Counted from the first letter of the stretch, positions 16,721 through 26,856 are shown. The stretch is 64,000 bases of DNA from Oricola sp. (GCF_022763245.1 NZ_JALEGV010000036.1:1-64000); one strand, 5' to 3'. Notes: generated by a model from the sequence alone, not told the origin. A program made the numbers and translations.

Positions 16721-17833
16721 CTAATCGATCTCGCGCATTGCGAGAGTGCCGAATTCAATACCGAGCCGCGAGATGCGGGCGACCTCGCGGCGCTGCTCTA
16801 TACCTCGGGCACCACAGGACGATCCAAGGCAGCCATGCTGACGCATGGCAACCTCGTCTCCAACGCCGAGGCACTGGTGGATGCCTGGCGATTCACGCAC
16901 GACGATGTGCTGCTTCACGCCCTGCCGATCTTTCACAGTCACGGACTTTTCGTGGCGACGAATGTGATGCTGCTGGCGGGAGGCTCCATGATCTTTCTGC
17001 CGAAATTTGATCCGGACGCGGTGCTTGAGCATTTGCCTCAAGCAACGGCGATGATGGGCGTGCCAACCTTTTATACCCGCCTCCTGGACGATGCGCGCTT
17101 CGAGAAGGATCGTGTCGCCCATATGCGGCTTTTCATCTCCGGTTCTGCGCCGCTCCTGGCCGAAACGCATCGGCAGTTCGAGGAGCGCACCGGTCACCGC
17201 ATCCTTGAACGATATGGCATGACGGAAACCTCGATGAATGCGTCGAACCCCTATGACGGGTAGCGTCGCGCCGGGACGGTCGGCTTTCCTCTGCCGGGCG
17301 TCGAGGTGAAGGTCTGCGATCGGGAAACCGGGGACGAGTTGCCCCGCGGCAAGATAGGCGTGCTCTGGGTGCGCGGGCCGAACGTGTTCAAGGGTTACTG
17401 GAACTTGCCGGAGAAGACCCGCGAGGAACTGCGCGAGGACGGATTCTTCATTACTCGAGATTTGTCGCTGATCGACGAGGACGGGTATGTCAATATCGTC
17501 GGGCGCGACAAGGATCTCATCATCTCGGGCGGGTTCAACATCTATCCCAAGGAGATCGAGCTATTCCTGGATGCTTTGCCCGGCGTAAAGGAAAGCGCTG
17601 TGATCGGCGCGCCTCATCCGGATTTTGGCGAAAGCGTCATTGCGGTCCTTGTTTCCGAACCCGGTGAGACGCTCGATGTCGCCGCGGTGGAAGAGGCGAC
17701 AAGGCGCAATCTAGCCGGTTTCAAGCGGCCTCGGCATATCGCCGTCATGGAGGCACTTCCGCGCAACACGATGGGAAAGGTACATAAGAACCAGCTGCGC
17801 GACATTTTTGCCGATACGTTCCAGCCGAGCTGA
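16721..17833 (+). pseudogene. Malonyl-CoA synthetase (matB-like), 5'-truncated with in-frame stop
   Basis: The C-terminal two thirds of an acyl-activating enzyme: the P-loop YTSGTTGRSKAAMLTHGNL, then FISGSAPL, RYGMTET, the hinge/GRDKDLIISGGFNIYPKE motif and the catalytic lysine region NTMGKVHK near the end. MatB makes malonyl-CoA from malonate, CoA and ATP. The 5' third (about 150 codons) is missing and replaced by the IS630 end; codons are readable from about 16721. A TAG at 17261-17263 interrupts the otherwise continuous frame after NPYDG, where a sense codon is expected. The rest of the frame is undamaged, so decay looks recent. Confidence 0.85.
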
Positions 17834-17884
17834 GGTAAATCATCACTCGCAGATCAGAAGCATAAGCTGCAGGAGACGGCGTCC

Positions 17885-18021
17885 GTGGGAAAGGTTACGA
17901 TCATCGGCGTCGATCTCGCAAATAACGTGTTCCAAGTGCATGGCGCCGCAGCGGGCCCGTGCTGTTCCGGAAGAAGCCGACCCGGCCGAAGTTCATTCGT
18001 TTCGCTGCCAGCCGCGATTGA
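17885..18021 (+). pseudogene. IS110-family transposase N-terminal remnant
   Basis: GTG 17885 begins GKVTIIGVDLANNVFQVHGAAA, the start of the DEDD transposase domain of IS110 elements (IGVDLAKNVFQVHG in intact copies; here Asn replaces Lys). A small frameshift near 17950 moves to a second frame that reads VLFRKKPTRPKFIRFAASRD and stops at 18019-18021. The remaining 300 or so residues are absent. Confidence 0.75.
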
Positions 18022-18474
18022 ACCGCATAACCGGTAGAACCCTCAGTCAACTGAATTAGAAAAATAACTTAGGCGCCAGAGAACGTTCGCTTCCAGTCCC
18101 GTCCGCTCCGCCATCAATTCCTCGTAGCAGATTGAAGCCACTTCAAATTTTCGTATGCCGCTGCGCTGGCTGGCACTTGCATGTGCGCTCATCGCGGGCG
18201 TTGACCGTCGAGGTGGCCGAGATGCATGACGTGTTTGAGGGACTTCCGGGCGCGGGGACAGGGGTGTCGCACGACTGTCTCGCCCTTGATCATGCTGTCC
18301 TCATCCACTTCCTGCCTTAACTTCCGGCGCCGCGGACGTGCTGGATCGTTCATCACGAGAACATGCGCGGGCTCGCGCATGTCAAAGCGGAAATGGTGTT
18401 CTTGGGCGAGACGGTGACGCAAAGTCGGGACGTTTCGTGAGGCTCGGCGGTCTGGGTGCATAGTCCCTGAACGA
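18022..18474. other. Non-coding or decayed stretch
   Basis: About 450 bp between the IS110 scrap and the LacI gene. Short frames exist on both strands but none has a recognisable domain, SD or codon pattern of a real gene. It is probably the eroded edge of the mobile-element zone. Confidence 0.4.
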
Positions 18475-19509
18475 TCAGATGTTTTCCGGCGTGATGATCT
18501 CGAACGGGATCGTGCGTTGCAGCGGCGCGCCGGGGCTCTCTTGCTCGATCACGTCGATCATGGTTTGGACGAGAAGATCAGAAGTTGCTTCGGGCGGGTG
18601 ACAGAGTGCTGCTGTGATCAGCCCTTCGGAGAGGCCCTTGCGGGTTTCGGGGCCCATGTCGCGGCAGATCAGTCTTATGCCCTTGCGCTGTTCCTCGGGT
18701 GTTTGCCGCAGCGCCTGGAGTACGCCTGATATGCCGCCGCCGACGATCAGGATGCCGACAAGGTCGTCCGTCGTCGCCAAGAGGTCGGTGACCATCCGGT
18801 AGGCCTGGCCCGGTTCCTCGTGGGTGGGTCGGCTTTCCTCGACCAGCAACTGCGGGGCGTGTTCGCGCATATAGGAGCGGAAGCTGGCGTCGGCGACATC
18901 CTGGCACTGGTAGCGGTGATTGCCGATGAAGACCGCGATCCGCCCGGGCCCGTGCGTCATCTGAGCGATCAGCCACGCTGCCGTGCGGCCGAGCTTCCAG
19001 TTGTCGGCGCCAACATAGGCGGCGCGTTCGGGCGCGGACTGGTCGGTGATGTAGGATACGACCGGCTTTCCCATCTCCCGCAGCTCGCGGATGGTCTGGC
19101 CGATGAGCGGATGATCTGCCGCGATGACGGCGACCGAGTCGCACTCCCTCCCGAGCGCCATCAACCGTGCCGCAATGTTGTCCGGGGTCAGGCGATCGAC
19201 GAAATCGACGAGTGGGTCAACGACCTCGTCGCGGCGTTCGCGGCAGGCCGCGACGATCTTGCGGCTGAAAAGCTGATAAAGCTCGCGTGTCGACTGCTGG
19301 AGCAGAAAGCCCATGCGGTAGTTGGGCGCCGACTTGCGCATGCGGTCTTCAATTGCCCCGATTCCGTAGAAGCCGATGCGTTCGGCCGCGCTCTGGACGC
19401 GCTGCATCGTCTGGCCGCGGACGGAGGCAGTGCCGCCGAGAATGCGGTTCACGGTTGAGACGGACACGCCCGCCGCTTCGGCGAGGTCTGCGATTGTTGG
19501 CCGGTTCAT
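18475..19509 (-). CDS. LacI-family transcriptional regulator
   Basis: This 344-residue protein has a LacI-type HTH at the N-terminus (PTIADLAEAAGVSVSTVNRIL, hinge RVQSAAERIGF) and a periplasmic-binding-protein-like ligand domain from about residue 65. It is divergent from the inositol-type ABC operon, whose binding protein has the same fold as its ligand domain. It is likely the repressor of the transporter and iol genes, responding to an inositol-type ligand. In rhizobia iol genes are more often controlled by an RpiR-type IolR; here a LacI protein occupies that place. The minus-strand frame is open upstream of ATG 19509 into the neighbouring gene, which is not coding. Confidence 0.92.
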   Translation of the reverse strand: MNRPTIADLAEAAGVSVSTVNRILGGTASVRGQTMQRVQSAAERIGFYGIGAIEDRMRKSAPNYRMGFLLQQSTRELYQLFSRKIVAACRERRDEVVDPLVDFVDRLTPDNIAARLMALGRECDSVAVIAADHPLIGQTIRELREMGKPVVSYITDQSAPERAAYVGADNWKLGRTAAWLIAQMTHGPGRIAVFIGNHRYQCQDVADASFRSYMREHAPQLLVEESRPTHEEPGQAYRMVTDLLATTDDLVGILIVGGGISGVLQALRQTPEEQRKGIRLICRDMGPETRKGLSEGLITAALCHPPEATSDLLVQTMIDVIEQESPGAPLQRTIPFEIITPENI

Positions 19510-19551
19510 ATTCTTTCCATCGCGTCTAGAAATGTCATTGTGAATGATATG

Positions 19552-19573
19552 ATTTGATACTTTTGATACAAAT
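19552..19573. promoter_or_regulatory. Candidate LacI-family operator
   Basis: The divergent region contains the tandem repeat TTTGATAC-T-TTTGATAC (19553-19560 and 19562-19569), enclosed by the inverted pair ATTTG...CAAAT (19552-19556 and 19569-19573). It lies 43 bp before the repressor start and about 95 bp before the transporter gene, where an operator controlling both would be expected. Confidence 0.5.
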
Positions 19574-19668
19574 GACTTTATTCCCTGTTTCAGGAAATGC
19601 AAGCATCCGCTATATAGCCTCCCGTTCAGAGGTCCTGTCATAGGGACGGGACGCGGGAGGAAATCCAG

Positions 19669-20643
19669 ATGAATAAATTCAGCCGTATCGCGGCAACCGT
19701 ATCCACAGTGGCCATCGCCGCATGCGTGGCCACCTCTGTCATGGCTGCTGACATCTTCGTAATTGGTGGCAAGCCGGACGATCCGTTCTGGTCGCGCGTC
19801 AAGAAGGGCGCCGAAGACGCCGGCGTCGTCGCCGAAGCCCAGGGCGGCTCGGTCACCTGGCTTGGCCCCCAGAACTATGACAATCTCGGCCCCGATGCGG
19901 CGGAACTCATTCGCCAGGCCATCGACCAGGGCGCTGACGCGATCGTCGGCCCGGATTGGGTACCCGAGGCGATGGACCCGGCATTCGAGGCAGTGGTCGC
20001 GGCCGGTATCCCGCTGGTGATCTATAATGCCGGCGGCATCGAAGCGGCAGATCGCCTTGGTGCGATGAACTATGTCGGAGCGGTCGATTACAAGTCCGGC
20101 TACGCCGGCGGTGAATATCTCGGCAGTGCCGGTCACAAAAACGGCGCCTGCGTCAACACGTTGCCCGGCGCGGCGAACATCGAAGCCTTCTGCAATGGCT
20201 TCAATGACGGCATCAAGGCCGCCGGCGGCACCGGTTCGGTCCTGCAGCTTCCAGCGACTGCTTTCGGCGACGCAACCGCGGTCGCACAGGCCGTTCGTGC
20301 TCACCTGCTGCAGAACCCGGATATCGATGCCATGTTCGCTATCGGCGACGGCGACACCAACGCCACCGTTTCGGGCATCTCTCAGGCTGGCAAGGCCGGC
20401 AAGGTCCATGTCTGCGGCATGAACTTCAACGACTCGATCCTGAACAACATCCAGCAGGGTACCCAGGACTGCGCGATTGACCAGCAGGGTTATCAGCAGG
20501 GCTTCTTCGCGGTGTCGATCCTCAACAACTTCGTCAACTATGGCGTCACCATCCCGACCCGCGAAATTCTCACCGGTCCGGGCGTGATCGATGCCAGCAA
20601 TGTTGATCTGGTCATCGAAGGCGTGAAAGCCGGCGCCCGCTAA
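19669..20643 (+). CDS. ABC transporter solute-binding protein, ribose/inositol type
   Basis: This 324-residue periplasmic protein has a signal peptide (residues 1-26, ...ATSVMA) and a type 1 binding-protein fold like RbsB and the inositol-binding protein IbpA (DPFWSRVKKGAEDAG, GADAIVGPDWVPEAMDP, FAIGDGDTNATVSG). SD GGGAGG precedes ATG. Given the iol genes downstream it most likely binds myo-inositol or another inositol isomer. A hairpin directly follows the gene (20656-20680). Confidence 0.9.
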   Translation: MNKFSRIAATVSTVAIAACVATSVMAADIFVIGGKPDDPFWSRVKKGAEDAGVVAEAQGGSVTWLGPQNYDNLGPDAAELIRQAIDQGADAIVGPDWVPEAMDPAFEAVVAAGIPLVIYNAGGIEAADRLGAMNYVGAVDYKSGYAGGEYLGSAGHKNGACVNTLPGAANIEAFCNGFNDGIKAAGGTGSVLQLPATAFGDATAVAQAVRAHLLQNPDIDAMFAIGDGDTNATVSGISQAGKAGKVHVCGMNFNDSILNNIQQGTQDCAIDQQGYQQGFFAVSILNNFVNYGVTIPTREILTGPGVIDASNVDLVIEGVKAGAR

Positions 20644-20655
20644 GCGGCGCGTTTC

Positions 20656-20680
20656 GCCCGCCGTTGAAGAGGCGGCGGGC
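20656..20680 (+). terminator. Intercistronic hairpin after binding-protein gene
   Basis: Perfect 8-bp stem GCCCGCCG / CGGCGGGC with a 9-base loop, 13 bases after the stop codon and without a T-run. It more likely acts as an mRNA stabiliser or partial attenuator that raises binding-protein levels over permease levels than as a full terminator. Confidence 0.6.
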
Positions 20681-20784
20681 GGATTCCGATACCGAATTCA
20701 TAGTCGAATCGCGCTGTCCGCCATGTCGGGCTGCAAACTGTCGTCCCGTGTCGCGCGAGATGACCGCCATCAGGGGTAAGGTCC

Positions 20785-21804
20785 ATGTCGAGACAATCCG
20801 ATAGCCGCTCATTCCCGGTGTCACTTGGCTCAATCGCCAGGCGACCGGAGGCCGGATCGCTCGTCGGACTGGTGATCGTGTACACGTTCTTCGCCATCCT
20901 GGGCGGTGCTGTCTTCATCGGCGCCCCAGGCTGGTCGAGTTGGCTGAACATCGCGGCCGAAGTCGGAATCGTCGCGTTACCGGTCGGTCTGCTGATGATC
21001 GCCGGCGAACTCGATATTTCAGTGGGGTCGGTGATCCCCGCTTCCTCTATGACGGCAGCGATTGTCTCCGGCCACTACGAGCTGCCTGCGGTGGTCGGTA
21101 TTGTCGCGGCACTCGGCGTGGGGCTGCTGGTTGGCTTCGTGAACGGATATCTGGTTGTCCGGACCCGTATTCCTTCACTGATCGTCACTATTGGCACGAT
21201 GTTCGCCGTGATGGGGCTGACGCTCGGATTCGCCGTGCTGATTTCCGGATCGACCAGTGTCTTCCTGGTGCCGGATCCTGTCACCAAGACCGTCCTCGGC
21301 GCCTTCATCGGCGGAATGTTCAACGTCTCGATGTTCTGGTGGGCTGGCTTTGCGGTCGCCATCTTCTACCTCTTGCACGTCTCGCCAATCGGCAACTGGA
21401 TCTTCGCCGTCGGCGGTGACCGTGAAAGCGCCCACAACGCGGGCATCCCGGTGAAGTGGTTGACGGTGTCACTCTACATGCTGTCGGGCTTTGCCGCCGC
21501 ATTCGTCGGCGTGCTCCAACTGATGACATATCAAAGCGCGCAGGTCGCGGCGGGGCAGTCCTTCATCTTCAACTCGATCATGTGCGTGGTCATCGGCGGT
21601 GTGCTGCTGACCGGCGGCGCGGGATCGGTCATCGGCATCGTGATCGGCACGATGACATTCGCCATCGTGAACCAGGGCATCTTCTTCTCCGGCCTCGATC
21701 CGAATGTCGGTTCCCTGATCATCGGCGCGCTGCTTCTCGGGGCGGTTCTGTCCAACGATACCTTCCGCAAACTGGCGCTGAACTACGCCACGAAAAAGAG
21801 CTGA
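20785..21804 (+). CDS. ABC permease, ribose/inositol type (first)
   Basis: This 339-residue inner-membrane protein of the RbsC/BPD_transp_2 family has about ten membrane segments and the conserved GELDISVGSVIPASSM motif near residue 75 and VNGYLVVRTRIPSLIVTIGT. It forms the import channel with the paralogue at 21816. SD GTAAGG precedes ATG 20785. It is 141 bp after the binding-protein gene, the gap holding the hairpin. Confidence 0.9.
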   Translation: MSRQSDSRSFPVSLGSIARRPEAGSLVGLVIVYTFFAILGGAVFIGAPGWSSWLNIAAEVGIVALPVGLLMIAGELDISVGSVIPASSMTAAIVSGHYELPAVVGIVAALGVGLLVGFVNGYLVVRTRIPSLIVTIGTMFAVMGLTLGFAVLISGSTSVFLVPDPVTKTVLGAFIGGMFNVSMFWWAGFAVAIFYLLHVSPIGNWIFAVGGDRESAHNAGIPVKWLTVSLYMLSGFAAAFVGVLQLMTYQSAQVAAGQSFIFNSIMCVVIGGVLLTGGAGSVIGIVIGTMTFAIVNQGIFFSGLDPNVGSLIIGALLLGAVLSNDTFRKLALNYATKKS

Positions 21805-21815
21805 GGAGCAGAGCC

Positions 21816-22829
21816 ATGAGCGCACTTGGATCCGCTATTCGCAGGCCTGAAGCCGCAGCCGTCATCAGCCTGATCGGCATCATCGCCTTCTACGCGATTT
21901 TCGGCGGCGTCGATCTCGGCAAGCTTTTCGGGGCCGCCAGCTGGGTGAACTTTGCCGCCAATCTCGGCATCGTCGCGATCCCGGTCGGTCTCCTTATGAT
22001 TTCGGGTCAGCTCGACATTTCCATCGGCGCGATGATCCCGGCCGGCTCGATGACGGTCGCCATCCTCTCCGGATATTACGAACTGCCGATCGTCGTGGGC
22101 ATGCTCGGCGCGCTCGGGCTCGGTGTTCTGGTCGGGCTGGTGAACGGCATCCTGACTGTGCGCACCACGGTGCCGTCTCTCATCATCACACTCGGCACCC
22201 TCGTCGCGATGCAGGGCGTCGTGCTGGCCGGCGCCAAGCTGCTGACGGGCGCAGCCAGCGTGCCGCTCGCCGCGCCGGAATGGGCCAAGTTCTTGTTCGG
22301 CCGCCTGATCGGCAACAGCCATCAGGTCGCGATCGTTTGGTGGCTGTTGTTTGCAGCCGTGCTGGGCTTCGTCGTGCACAGGACGAAATACGGCAATTGG
22401 CTGTTCGCCATGGGCGGCGACCGCGAGAGCGCGCGCAACGCAGGCATCCCGGTGGACCGGATGACGATCGGCCTGTTCGTGCTGTCCGCCACCAGTGCCG
22501 CCTTTGTCGGCATGTGCGGCGCGATCCTCTTCAACTCGGCCCAGGTTTCGGGCGGCATGAACTACATCTTCAACTCGGTTGTCTGCGTCGTCGTCGGCGG
22601 CGTCCTGCTGACCGGCGGTTACGGGTCGGTGATCGGAATCTTCATCGGAACCCTGACCTTCGCCATCGTCAATCAGGGCATCTATTTCACCGACATCGAC
22701 CGCAACTGGGCGAACCTGATTATCGGGGTGACGCTGCTGATCGCGGTGGCCATGAACGGCACCTTCCGCGAGTTCGCCCTCAGCCTCGGACCACGCAAAA
22801 TCAAAAAGGGAGGACAAGCCAATGTCTGA
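21816..22829 (+). CDS. ABC permease, ribose/inositol type (second)
   Basis: This 337-residue paralogue of the preceding gene has the same landmarks ([53 protein letters not shown]). RbsC-type importers often use a homodimer; two linked permease genes suggest a heterodimeric channel. GAGGAGC lies 5-11 bases before ATG 21816. It overlaps the ATPase gene by 8 bases. Confidence 0.9.
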   Translation: MSALGSAIRRPEAAAVISLIGIIAFYAIFGGVDLGKLFGAASWVNFAANLGIVAIPVGLLMISGQLDISIGAMIPAGSMTVAILSGYYELPIVVGMLGALGLGVLVGLVNGILTVRTTVPSLIITLGTLVAMQGVVLAGAKLLTGAASVPLAAPEWAKFLFGRLIGNSHQVAIVWWLLFAAVLGFVVHRTKYGNWLFAMGGDRESARNAGIPVDRMTIGLFVLSATSAAFVGMCGAILFNSAQVSGGMNYIFNSVVCVVVGGVLLTGGYGSVIGIFIGTLTFAIVNQGIYFTDIDRNWANLIIGVTLLIAVAMNGTFREFALSLGPRKIKKGGQANV

Positions 22830-23643
22830 CAAGACGCCTGTTCTGGAGATGCGCTCCGTCGACAAGAGCTTCGGCCCGATCGACGTGCTGCACGAGATTT
22901 CACTGCGGGTTCATCCTGGCGAAGTGCTGTGCCTGCTCGGTGACAATGGCGCGGGAAAGTCGACCCTGATCAAAACGCTGTCCGGCGTGCACAAGCCGAC
23001 CCGTGGCGAGATCCTGATGGACGGCGAACCCGTCGTCTTCGAAAGCCCACGCGACGCGCAGGGCAGGGGTATCGCCACCGTGCACCAGTTCGGCGGCACC
23101 TATCCTCTGATGTCGATCGGCCGCAACTTCTTCGTCGGCGCTGAACCCACCAAGGGGTGGGGACCGTTCAAGGTCTTCGATCGCAAGACCGCCAATGAGA
23201 CTGCGGTCAAGGCGGTGCGCGAATTCGGGATCACCCGGATCGAAGACGGAGACCGCCTGGTCGGCGGCCTGTCGGGCGGCGAACGCCAGTCGCTCGCGAT
23301 CGCCCGTGCGGTGCATTTCGGCGCGCGCGTCCTCATTCTTGACGAGCCCACCGCCGCGCTCGGCGTGAAACAGGCGGCCCATGTGCTGCGCATCGTCAAC
23401 GAAGCCAAGAAACGCGGGCTCGCGGTGATCTTCATCACCCACCAGGTCATGCACGCGATGACCGTCGGCGATCACTTCGCCGTTCTCATTCGCGGCGCCG
23501 TGGCGGCCGATTTCCGCAAGGGCGAGAAGACCCGCGAAGAGATCACCGACCTGATGGCGGGCGGCGAGACCATGGCTGATCTCGAGGCGCAGATCGAAGG
23601 CTACATGGAAACGCATGAGGGTCACGTCCCGCAAGCGAACTGA
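22822..23643 (+). CDS. ABC ATP-binding protein, single nucleotide-binding domain (RbsA-related)
   Basis: This 273-residue ATPase has Walker [10 protein letters not shown] (40-48), signature LSGGERQS and Walker [11 protein letters not shown]. The sugar ATPases RbsA/MglA/XylG are about 500 residues with two fused domains; this one has a single domain and must work as a homodimer, as in the FrcA-type importers. It is translationally coupled to the second permease. Confidence 0.9.
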   Translation: MSDKTPVLEMRSVDKSFGPIDVLHEISLRVHPGEVLCLLGDNGAGKSTLIKTLSGVHKPTRGEILMDGEPVVFESPRDAQGRGIATVHQFGGTYPLMSIGRNFFVGAEPTKGWGPFKVFDRKTANETAVKAVREFGITRIEDGDRLVGGLSGGERQSLAIARAVHFGARVLILDEPTAALGVKQAAHVLRIVNEAKKRGLAVIFITHQVMHAMTVGDHFAVLIRGAVAADFRKGEKTREEITDLMAGGETMADLEAQIEGYMETHEGHVPQAN

Positions 23644-23706
23644 ACAATGCCGCCGCGTCCGATTGCGGCGCGACGAACCCCAAATTCCAACCCAAGAGCT
23701 GACATC

Positions 23707-24612
23707 ATGAAGATCGCGCTTGACCCGTTTATGCACCGTCACCTGTCGCTCGAGCAGTTGCCTTCCAAGGTGGCGGAGCTTGGCTATGACTGGATCGAAC
23801 TCAGCCCGCGCGGCGATTTCCTGGAATGGTTCAAGGCGCCTCGCGTCTTCCCCGACCGCATCAAGAGCTTCAAGAAGGCGCTGTCGGACGCCAATGTCGG
23901 CATCGCCACGCTTTTACCCATGTATCGCTGGGCCTCGAACGACGAGGAAGAGCGCAAGGCGGCGGTGCGTCACTGGAAACGCGCCATCGAGATCGCCGTC
24001 GAGATGGGCGTCGACACGATGAACTCCGAATTCGGCCGCGGCCCGCATCCCGACAAGGGCACCTGCTATTGCTGCCACACAGGCTCGATGATCGAGGCCT
24101 GCGAGGATGCCTGGTGGCGTTCGATGGAGGAACTGGTGCCGATCTTCGAGAAGGAAGGCATCAACCTGCATATCGAGCCGCATCCCGAGGACTGGGTCGA
24201 GACACTGCAGCCGTCGGTCGACCTGATCCGCACGGTCAACAGCAAGCGGGTGAAGTTCCTCTACTGTACGCCGCATACCTTCTATTTCGGCGACGATACG
24301 GTCGCGATGCTGAAAGAATGCGCCGACGTGCTGGCGCATGTGCACATCGCCGACACGTTCAACCACAAGGGCAGCTCGGGCCTGCGTTACATCGTTAACC
24401 CGCCCGGCAGCACGGCGCGCGTCCACCAGCACCTGAATATCGGCCAGGGCGAAGTGCCGTGGGACGATTTCTACCGCACGCTCCACGAGATAGGTTTCGA
24501 TGGCATCATGACCGCCTGCGTCTTCGCGTGGGAGGAGAAGGCCGACCAATCGGGCACCTTCATGCGCGCCGAGATGCAGCGTTACATCGACAAGTATTGG
24601 GGGGCGAAATGA
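23707..24612 (+). CDS. IolH-like sugar phosphate isomerase/epimerase (TIM barrel)
   Basis: This 301-residue member of the xylose-isomerase-like TIM-barrel family begins [20 protein letters not shown] and contains [22 protein letters not shown] and [10 protein letters not shown], positions that carry metal-binding Glu, Asp and His residues. It most resembles IolH proteins of inositol operons, whose precise reaction is unsettled. A 63-bp spacer with a small GC hairpin (23651-23670) separates it from the ATPase gene; its stop overlaps the next gene (ATGA). Confidence 0.75.
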   Translation: MKIALDPFMHRHLSLEQLPSKVAELGYDWIELSPRGDFLEWFKAPRVFPDRIKSFKKALSDANVGIATLLPMYRWASNDEEERKAAVRHWKRAIEIAVEMGVDTMNSEFGRGPHPDKGTCYCCHTGSMIEACEDAWWRSMEELVPIFEKEGINLHIEPHPEDWVETLQPSVDLIRTVNSKRVKFLYCTPHTFYFGDDTVAMLKECADVLAHVHIADTFNHKGSSGLRYIVNPPGSTARVHQHLNIGQGEVPWDDFYRTLHEIGFDGIMTACVFAWEEKADQSGTFMRAEMQRYIDKYWGAK

Positions 24613-25631
24613 CCCTTGCCGTCGGTGTTATCGGGACGGGGATGATCGGTCAGGATCACATCCGCCGTCTGACGCAGGTTCTGTCGGGTGCCCGCGTGGT
24701 GGCCGTGACGGATATCGACCGTGACCGGGCAGCCGCTGCGGCTCCGGAAGGCGCGAAGGTGTTCGATACGCCACAGGCGCTGGTCCGTTCCGACACGGTG
24801 GAGGCCGTGGTCATCTGCTCCTGGGGCCCCGCGCATGAAGAGCAGCTGCTGGACTGCATCGCCGCCGGCAAGCCGGTCTTCTGCGAGAAGCCGCTGGTCA
24901 CCTCCGAGGCGGCCGCGTTGCGCGTCATGGAGGCCGAGGTCGCCTTCGGCCACCGTCTCGTCCAGGTCGGTTTCATGCGCCGTTTCGATGCTGACTACCG
25001 ACGTCTCAAGGCGGTGATCGACGGGGGCACGCTGGGCGCGCCGCTGATGTATCACTCGGTGCATCGCAACGCGTCGGTTCCCGAAGGTCTCTACACATCG
25101 GACATGCCGCTGAACGACACGCTGGTGCATGACGCGGATATTTCGCGCTGGCTGCTGTCCGACGAGATCACTGGCGTCGAGGTCCGGTTGCCGCGCCGGT
25201 CCCGGCAGGGCGGAGAACTGCGCGATCCGCACATCGTCCTTTTGCACATGGCGGGCGGAGCGGTTGTCGACGTCGAGATCTCGGTCAACATCGCCTATGG
25301 CTACGACATACGCGGCGAGGTGAGTTGCGAGACCGGCGTGGCCGCATTGCCGAACCGGCCGGCGACCGTCATCTCCGACATGCACGGCATCCGGCAGGCG
25401 ATCCCGGCGGACTGGCGCGAGCGCTTCATCGAAGCCTACGACCAGGAGTTCCGCGAGTGGATCGCGGCGGCCGGGCAGGGAACCGCGACGGGGCCGAGCA
25501 CCTGGGACGGTTATGCCGCAACGCTGGTCGCCGACGCCGCCTTGCGGGCGGTTTCCAGCGGCAATCTCGAAGTCGTCGGCATGCGTGAAAAGCCCGATCT
25601 CTATTCCCAACAACCCCGCCTGGCCGCCTGA
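24609..25631 (+). CDS. iolG: Inositol 2-dehydrogenase-like oxidoreductase (Gfo/Idh/MocA)
   Basis: This 340-residue enzyme has an N-terminal Rossmann domain ([17 protein letters not shown], residues 4-20), the CEKPLV motif that supplies the catalytic lysine, and the FMRRFD and HDADI signatures; the latter provides the Asp/His pair of inositol dehydrogenase. The predicted reaction is NAD-dependent oxidation of myo-inositol to 2-keto-myo-inositol, the first step of the pathway. It is coupled to the IolH-like gene by a 4-base overlap. Confidence 0.8.
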   Translation: MTLAVGVIGTGMIGQDHIRRLTQVLSGARVVAVTDIDRDRAAAAAPEGAKVFDTPQALVRSDTVEAVVICSWGPAHEEQLLDCIAAGKPVFCEKPLVTSEAAALRVMEAEVAFGHRLVQVGFMRRFDADYRRLKAVIDGGTLGAPLMYHSVHRNASVPEGLYTSDMPLNDTLVHDADISRWLLSDEITGVEVRLPRRSRQGGELRDPHIVLLHMAGGAVVDVEISVNIAYGYDIRGEVSCETGVAALPNRPATVISDMHGIRQAIPADWRERFIEAYDQEFREWIAAAGQGTATGPSTWDGYAATLVADAALRAVSSGNLEVVGMREKPDLYSQQPRLAA

Positions 25632-25660
25632 CGCAGGCCGGCAATCAAGAGACTCGAGAG

Positions 25661-26833
25661 ATGATCAACGGAGAAAGAAGCATTTCGCGCCCCCTGCGCT
25701 GGGGAATGGTCGGCGGCGGGCGAACCGGACAGGTTGGCTACAAGCACCGCACCGGCGCACTTCGCGACGGAACATACCAACTGGTCGCGGGCGCCTTCGA
25801 CCTCGATGCTGAGCGCGGGCGCGACTTCGGCGTCAATCTCGGTGTATCCGCGGACCGCTGCTATGCCACCTATCAGGACCTCGTTGTCGGAGAGACCGGC
25901 CGCGAGGATCGGGTCGACGTGGTGTCGGTCGCAACACCGAATTTCACTCACTACGCGATTACAAAGGCGTTGCTCGAAGCCGGCTTCCACGTGATCTGCG
26001 AAAAGCCGCTGTTCTTCACCACCTCCGAGTGCGACGAAATCGCCGAACTGGCGGCAAGGAAAGGCCTGATCGTCGGCGTGACCTACGGTTTCACGGGCCA
26101 CCCAATTGTTCATCAGATGGCGGCCATGGTGAAGAAGGGGATGCTCGGCGAGATCCGCATCGTCGATCTGCAATACACACACGGTTTCAATGCCGGCGAC
26201 GACACGAATGCTTCCGAAGCGCAGAAGTGGCGCACTGACCCGTCGAAATCCGGCCCCACCTTCGTCCTCGGCGACATCGGCACGCATCTCTATTACTTGT
26301 CGGAAGTCGTGCTCCCGCACATGAAGGTCGAGCGGCTGCTCTGCGACCGTAAGGCCTTCATTCCGACCCGTGCGCCGCTGGAGGACCATGCCACCGTCCT
26401 GATGCATTACGACAACGGTGCGCGCGGCCGGCTGTGGGTGTCGTCGGTAGACGCCGGCAACATGGGCAGCCAGCGCTATCGGTTCGTCGGATCCAAGGCT
26501 TCGGTCGAGTGGTCGGATTCCCGACCTGACCAGCTGATCTACGAGGTCCAGGGCGAGCCGAACCGGATCATGCATCACGGCATGCCCTATCTCGAGGAGG
26601 AAAGCCTCGCCATCGACCGTATGGGCGGCCTGCACACTGAAGGGCTCGGCGACAGCTGGTCGAACATCTACCTTTGGATCGCCGAAGCGATCGACGCGAA
26701 GATGCGTGGCGACGAGGACTTCCTGAACACCCATCATTACCCGGGTATCGAGGCCGGCACCGAAGGTGTGCGGTGGCTTGAGAACTGCGTGCGCTCCGCC
26801 GACGGGGGCGCGGCCTGGGTCGATTTCAAATAG
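25661..26833 (+). CDS. Gfo/Idh/MocA oxidoreductase, second inositol-operon dehydrogenase
   Basis: This 390-residue protein has a Rossmann motif (WGMVGGGRTGQVGYKHR) after a short N-terminal extension, the CEKPLFFTT block, and GDIGTHLYYLSE, where the usual active-site His is kept. It is longer than IolG (about 340) and belongs to a different branch. In a myo-inositol operon it may act on scyllo- or D-chiro-inositol or on a keto-inositol; that is inference. It lies 29 bp after iolG. Confidence 0.8.
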   Translation: MINGERSISRPLRWGMVGGGRTGQVGYKHRTGALRDGTYQLVAGAFDLDAERGRDFGVNLGVSADRCYATYQDLVVGETGREDRVDVVSVATPNFTHYAITKALLEAGFHVICEKPLFFTTSECDEIAELAARKGLIVGVTYGFTGHPIVHQMAAMVKKGMLGEIRIVDLQYTHGFNAGDDTNASEAQKWRTDPSKSGPTFVLGDIGTHLYYLSEVVLPHMKVERLLCDRKAFIPTRAPLEDHATVLMHYDNGARGRLWVSSVDAGNMGSQRYRFVGSKASVEWSDSRPDQLIYEVQGEPNRIMHHGMPYLEEESLAIDRMGGLHTEGLGDSWSNIYLWIAEAIDAKMRGDEDFLNTHHYPGIEAGTEGVRWLENCVRSADGGAAWVDFK

Positions 26834-26856
26834 CGCTCAAAGAAAGGTTCTGAGCC

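Larger units (their letters stand above)
14847..16721 (-). mobile_element. IS630-family insertion sequence, interrupted by an IS5-family element
   Basis: This element carries the split IS630-type transposase described below. Its proposed ends are both bordered by TA (14845-14846 and 16722-16723), as expected for IS630 insertion. The ends share GCG, TTTC and GATAT blocks in inverted order but with small offsets, so the terminal repeats are imperfect and the exact limits are uncertain. With the nested IS5 and its duplication removed, the element would be about 940 bp. It cuts the matB-like gene to the right. Confidence 0.55.

Noticed and set aside
18189..18461. Minus-strand frame of 90 codons in the spacer before the LacI gene
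   Set aside because: No recognisable domain or SD; Arg/His-rich composition is typical of a chance frame in GC-rich DNA.
19510..20409. Minus-strand frame extending the LacI gene upstream through the binding-protein gene
   Set aside because: The HTH begins at ATG 19509; the upstream part is antisense to a clear signal-peptide binding protein and has no domain.
23651..23670. Hairpin CGCCGC-N8-GCGGCG between the inositol-type ATPase and IolH-like genes
   Set aside because: Stem of only 6 bp without a T-run; too common in GC-rich spacers to call a terminator.
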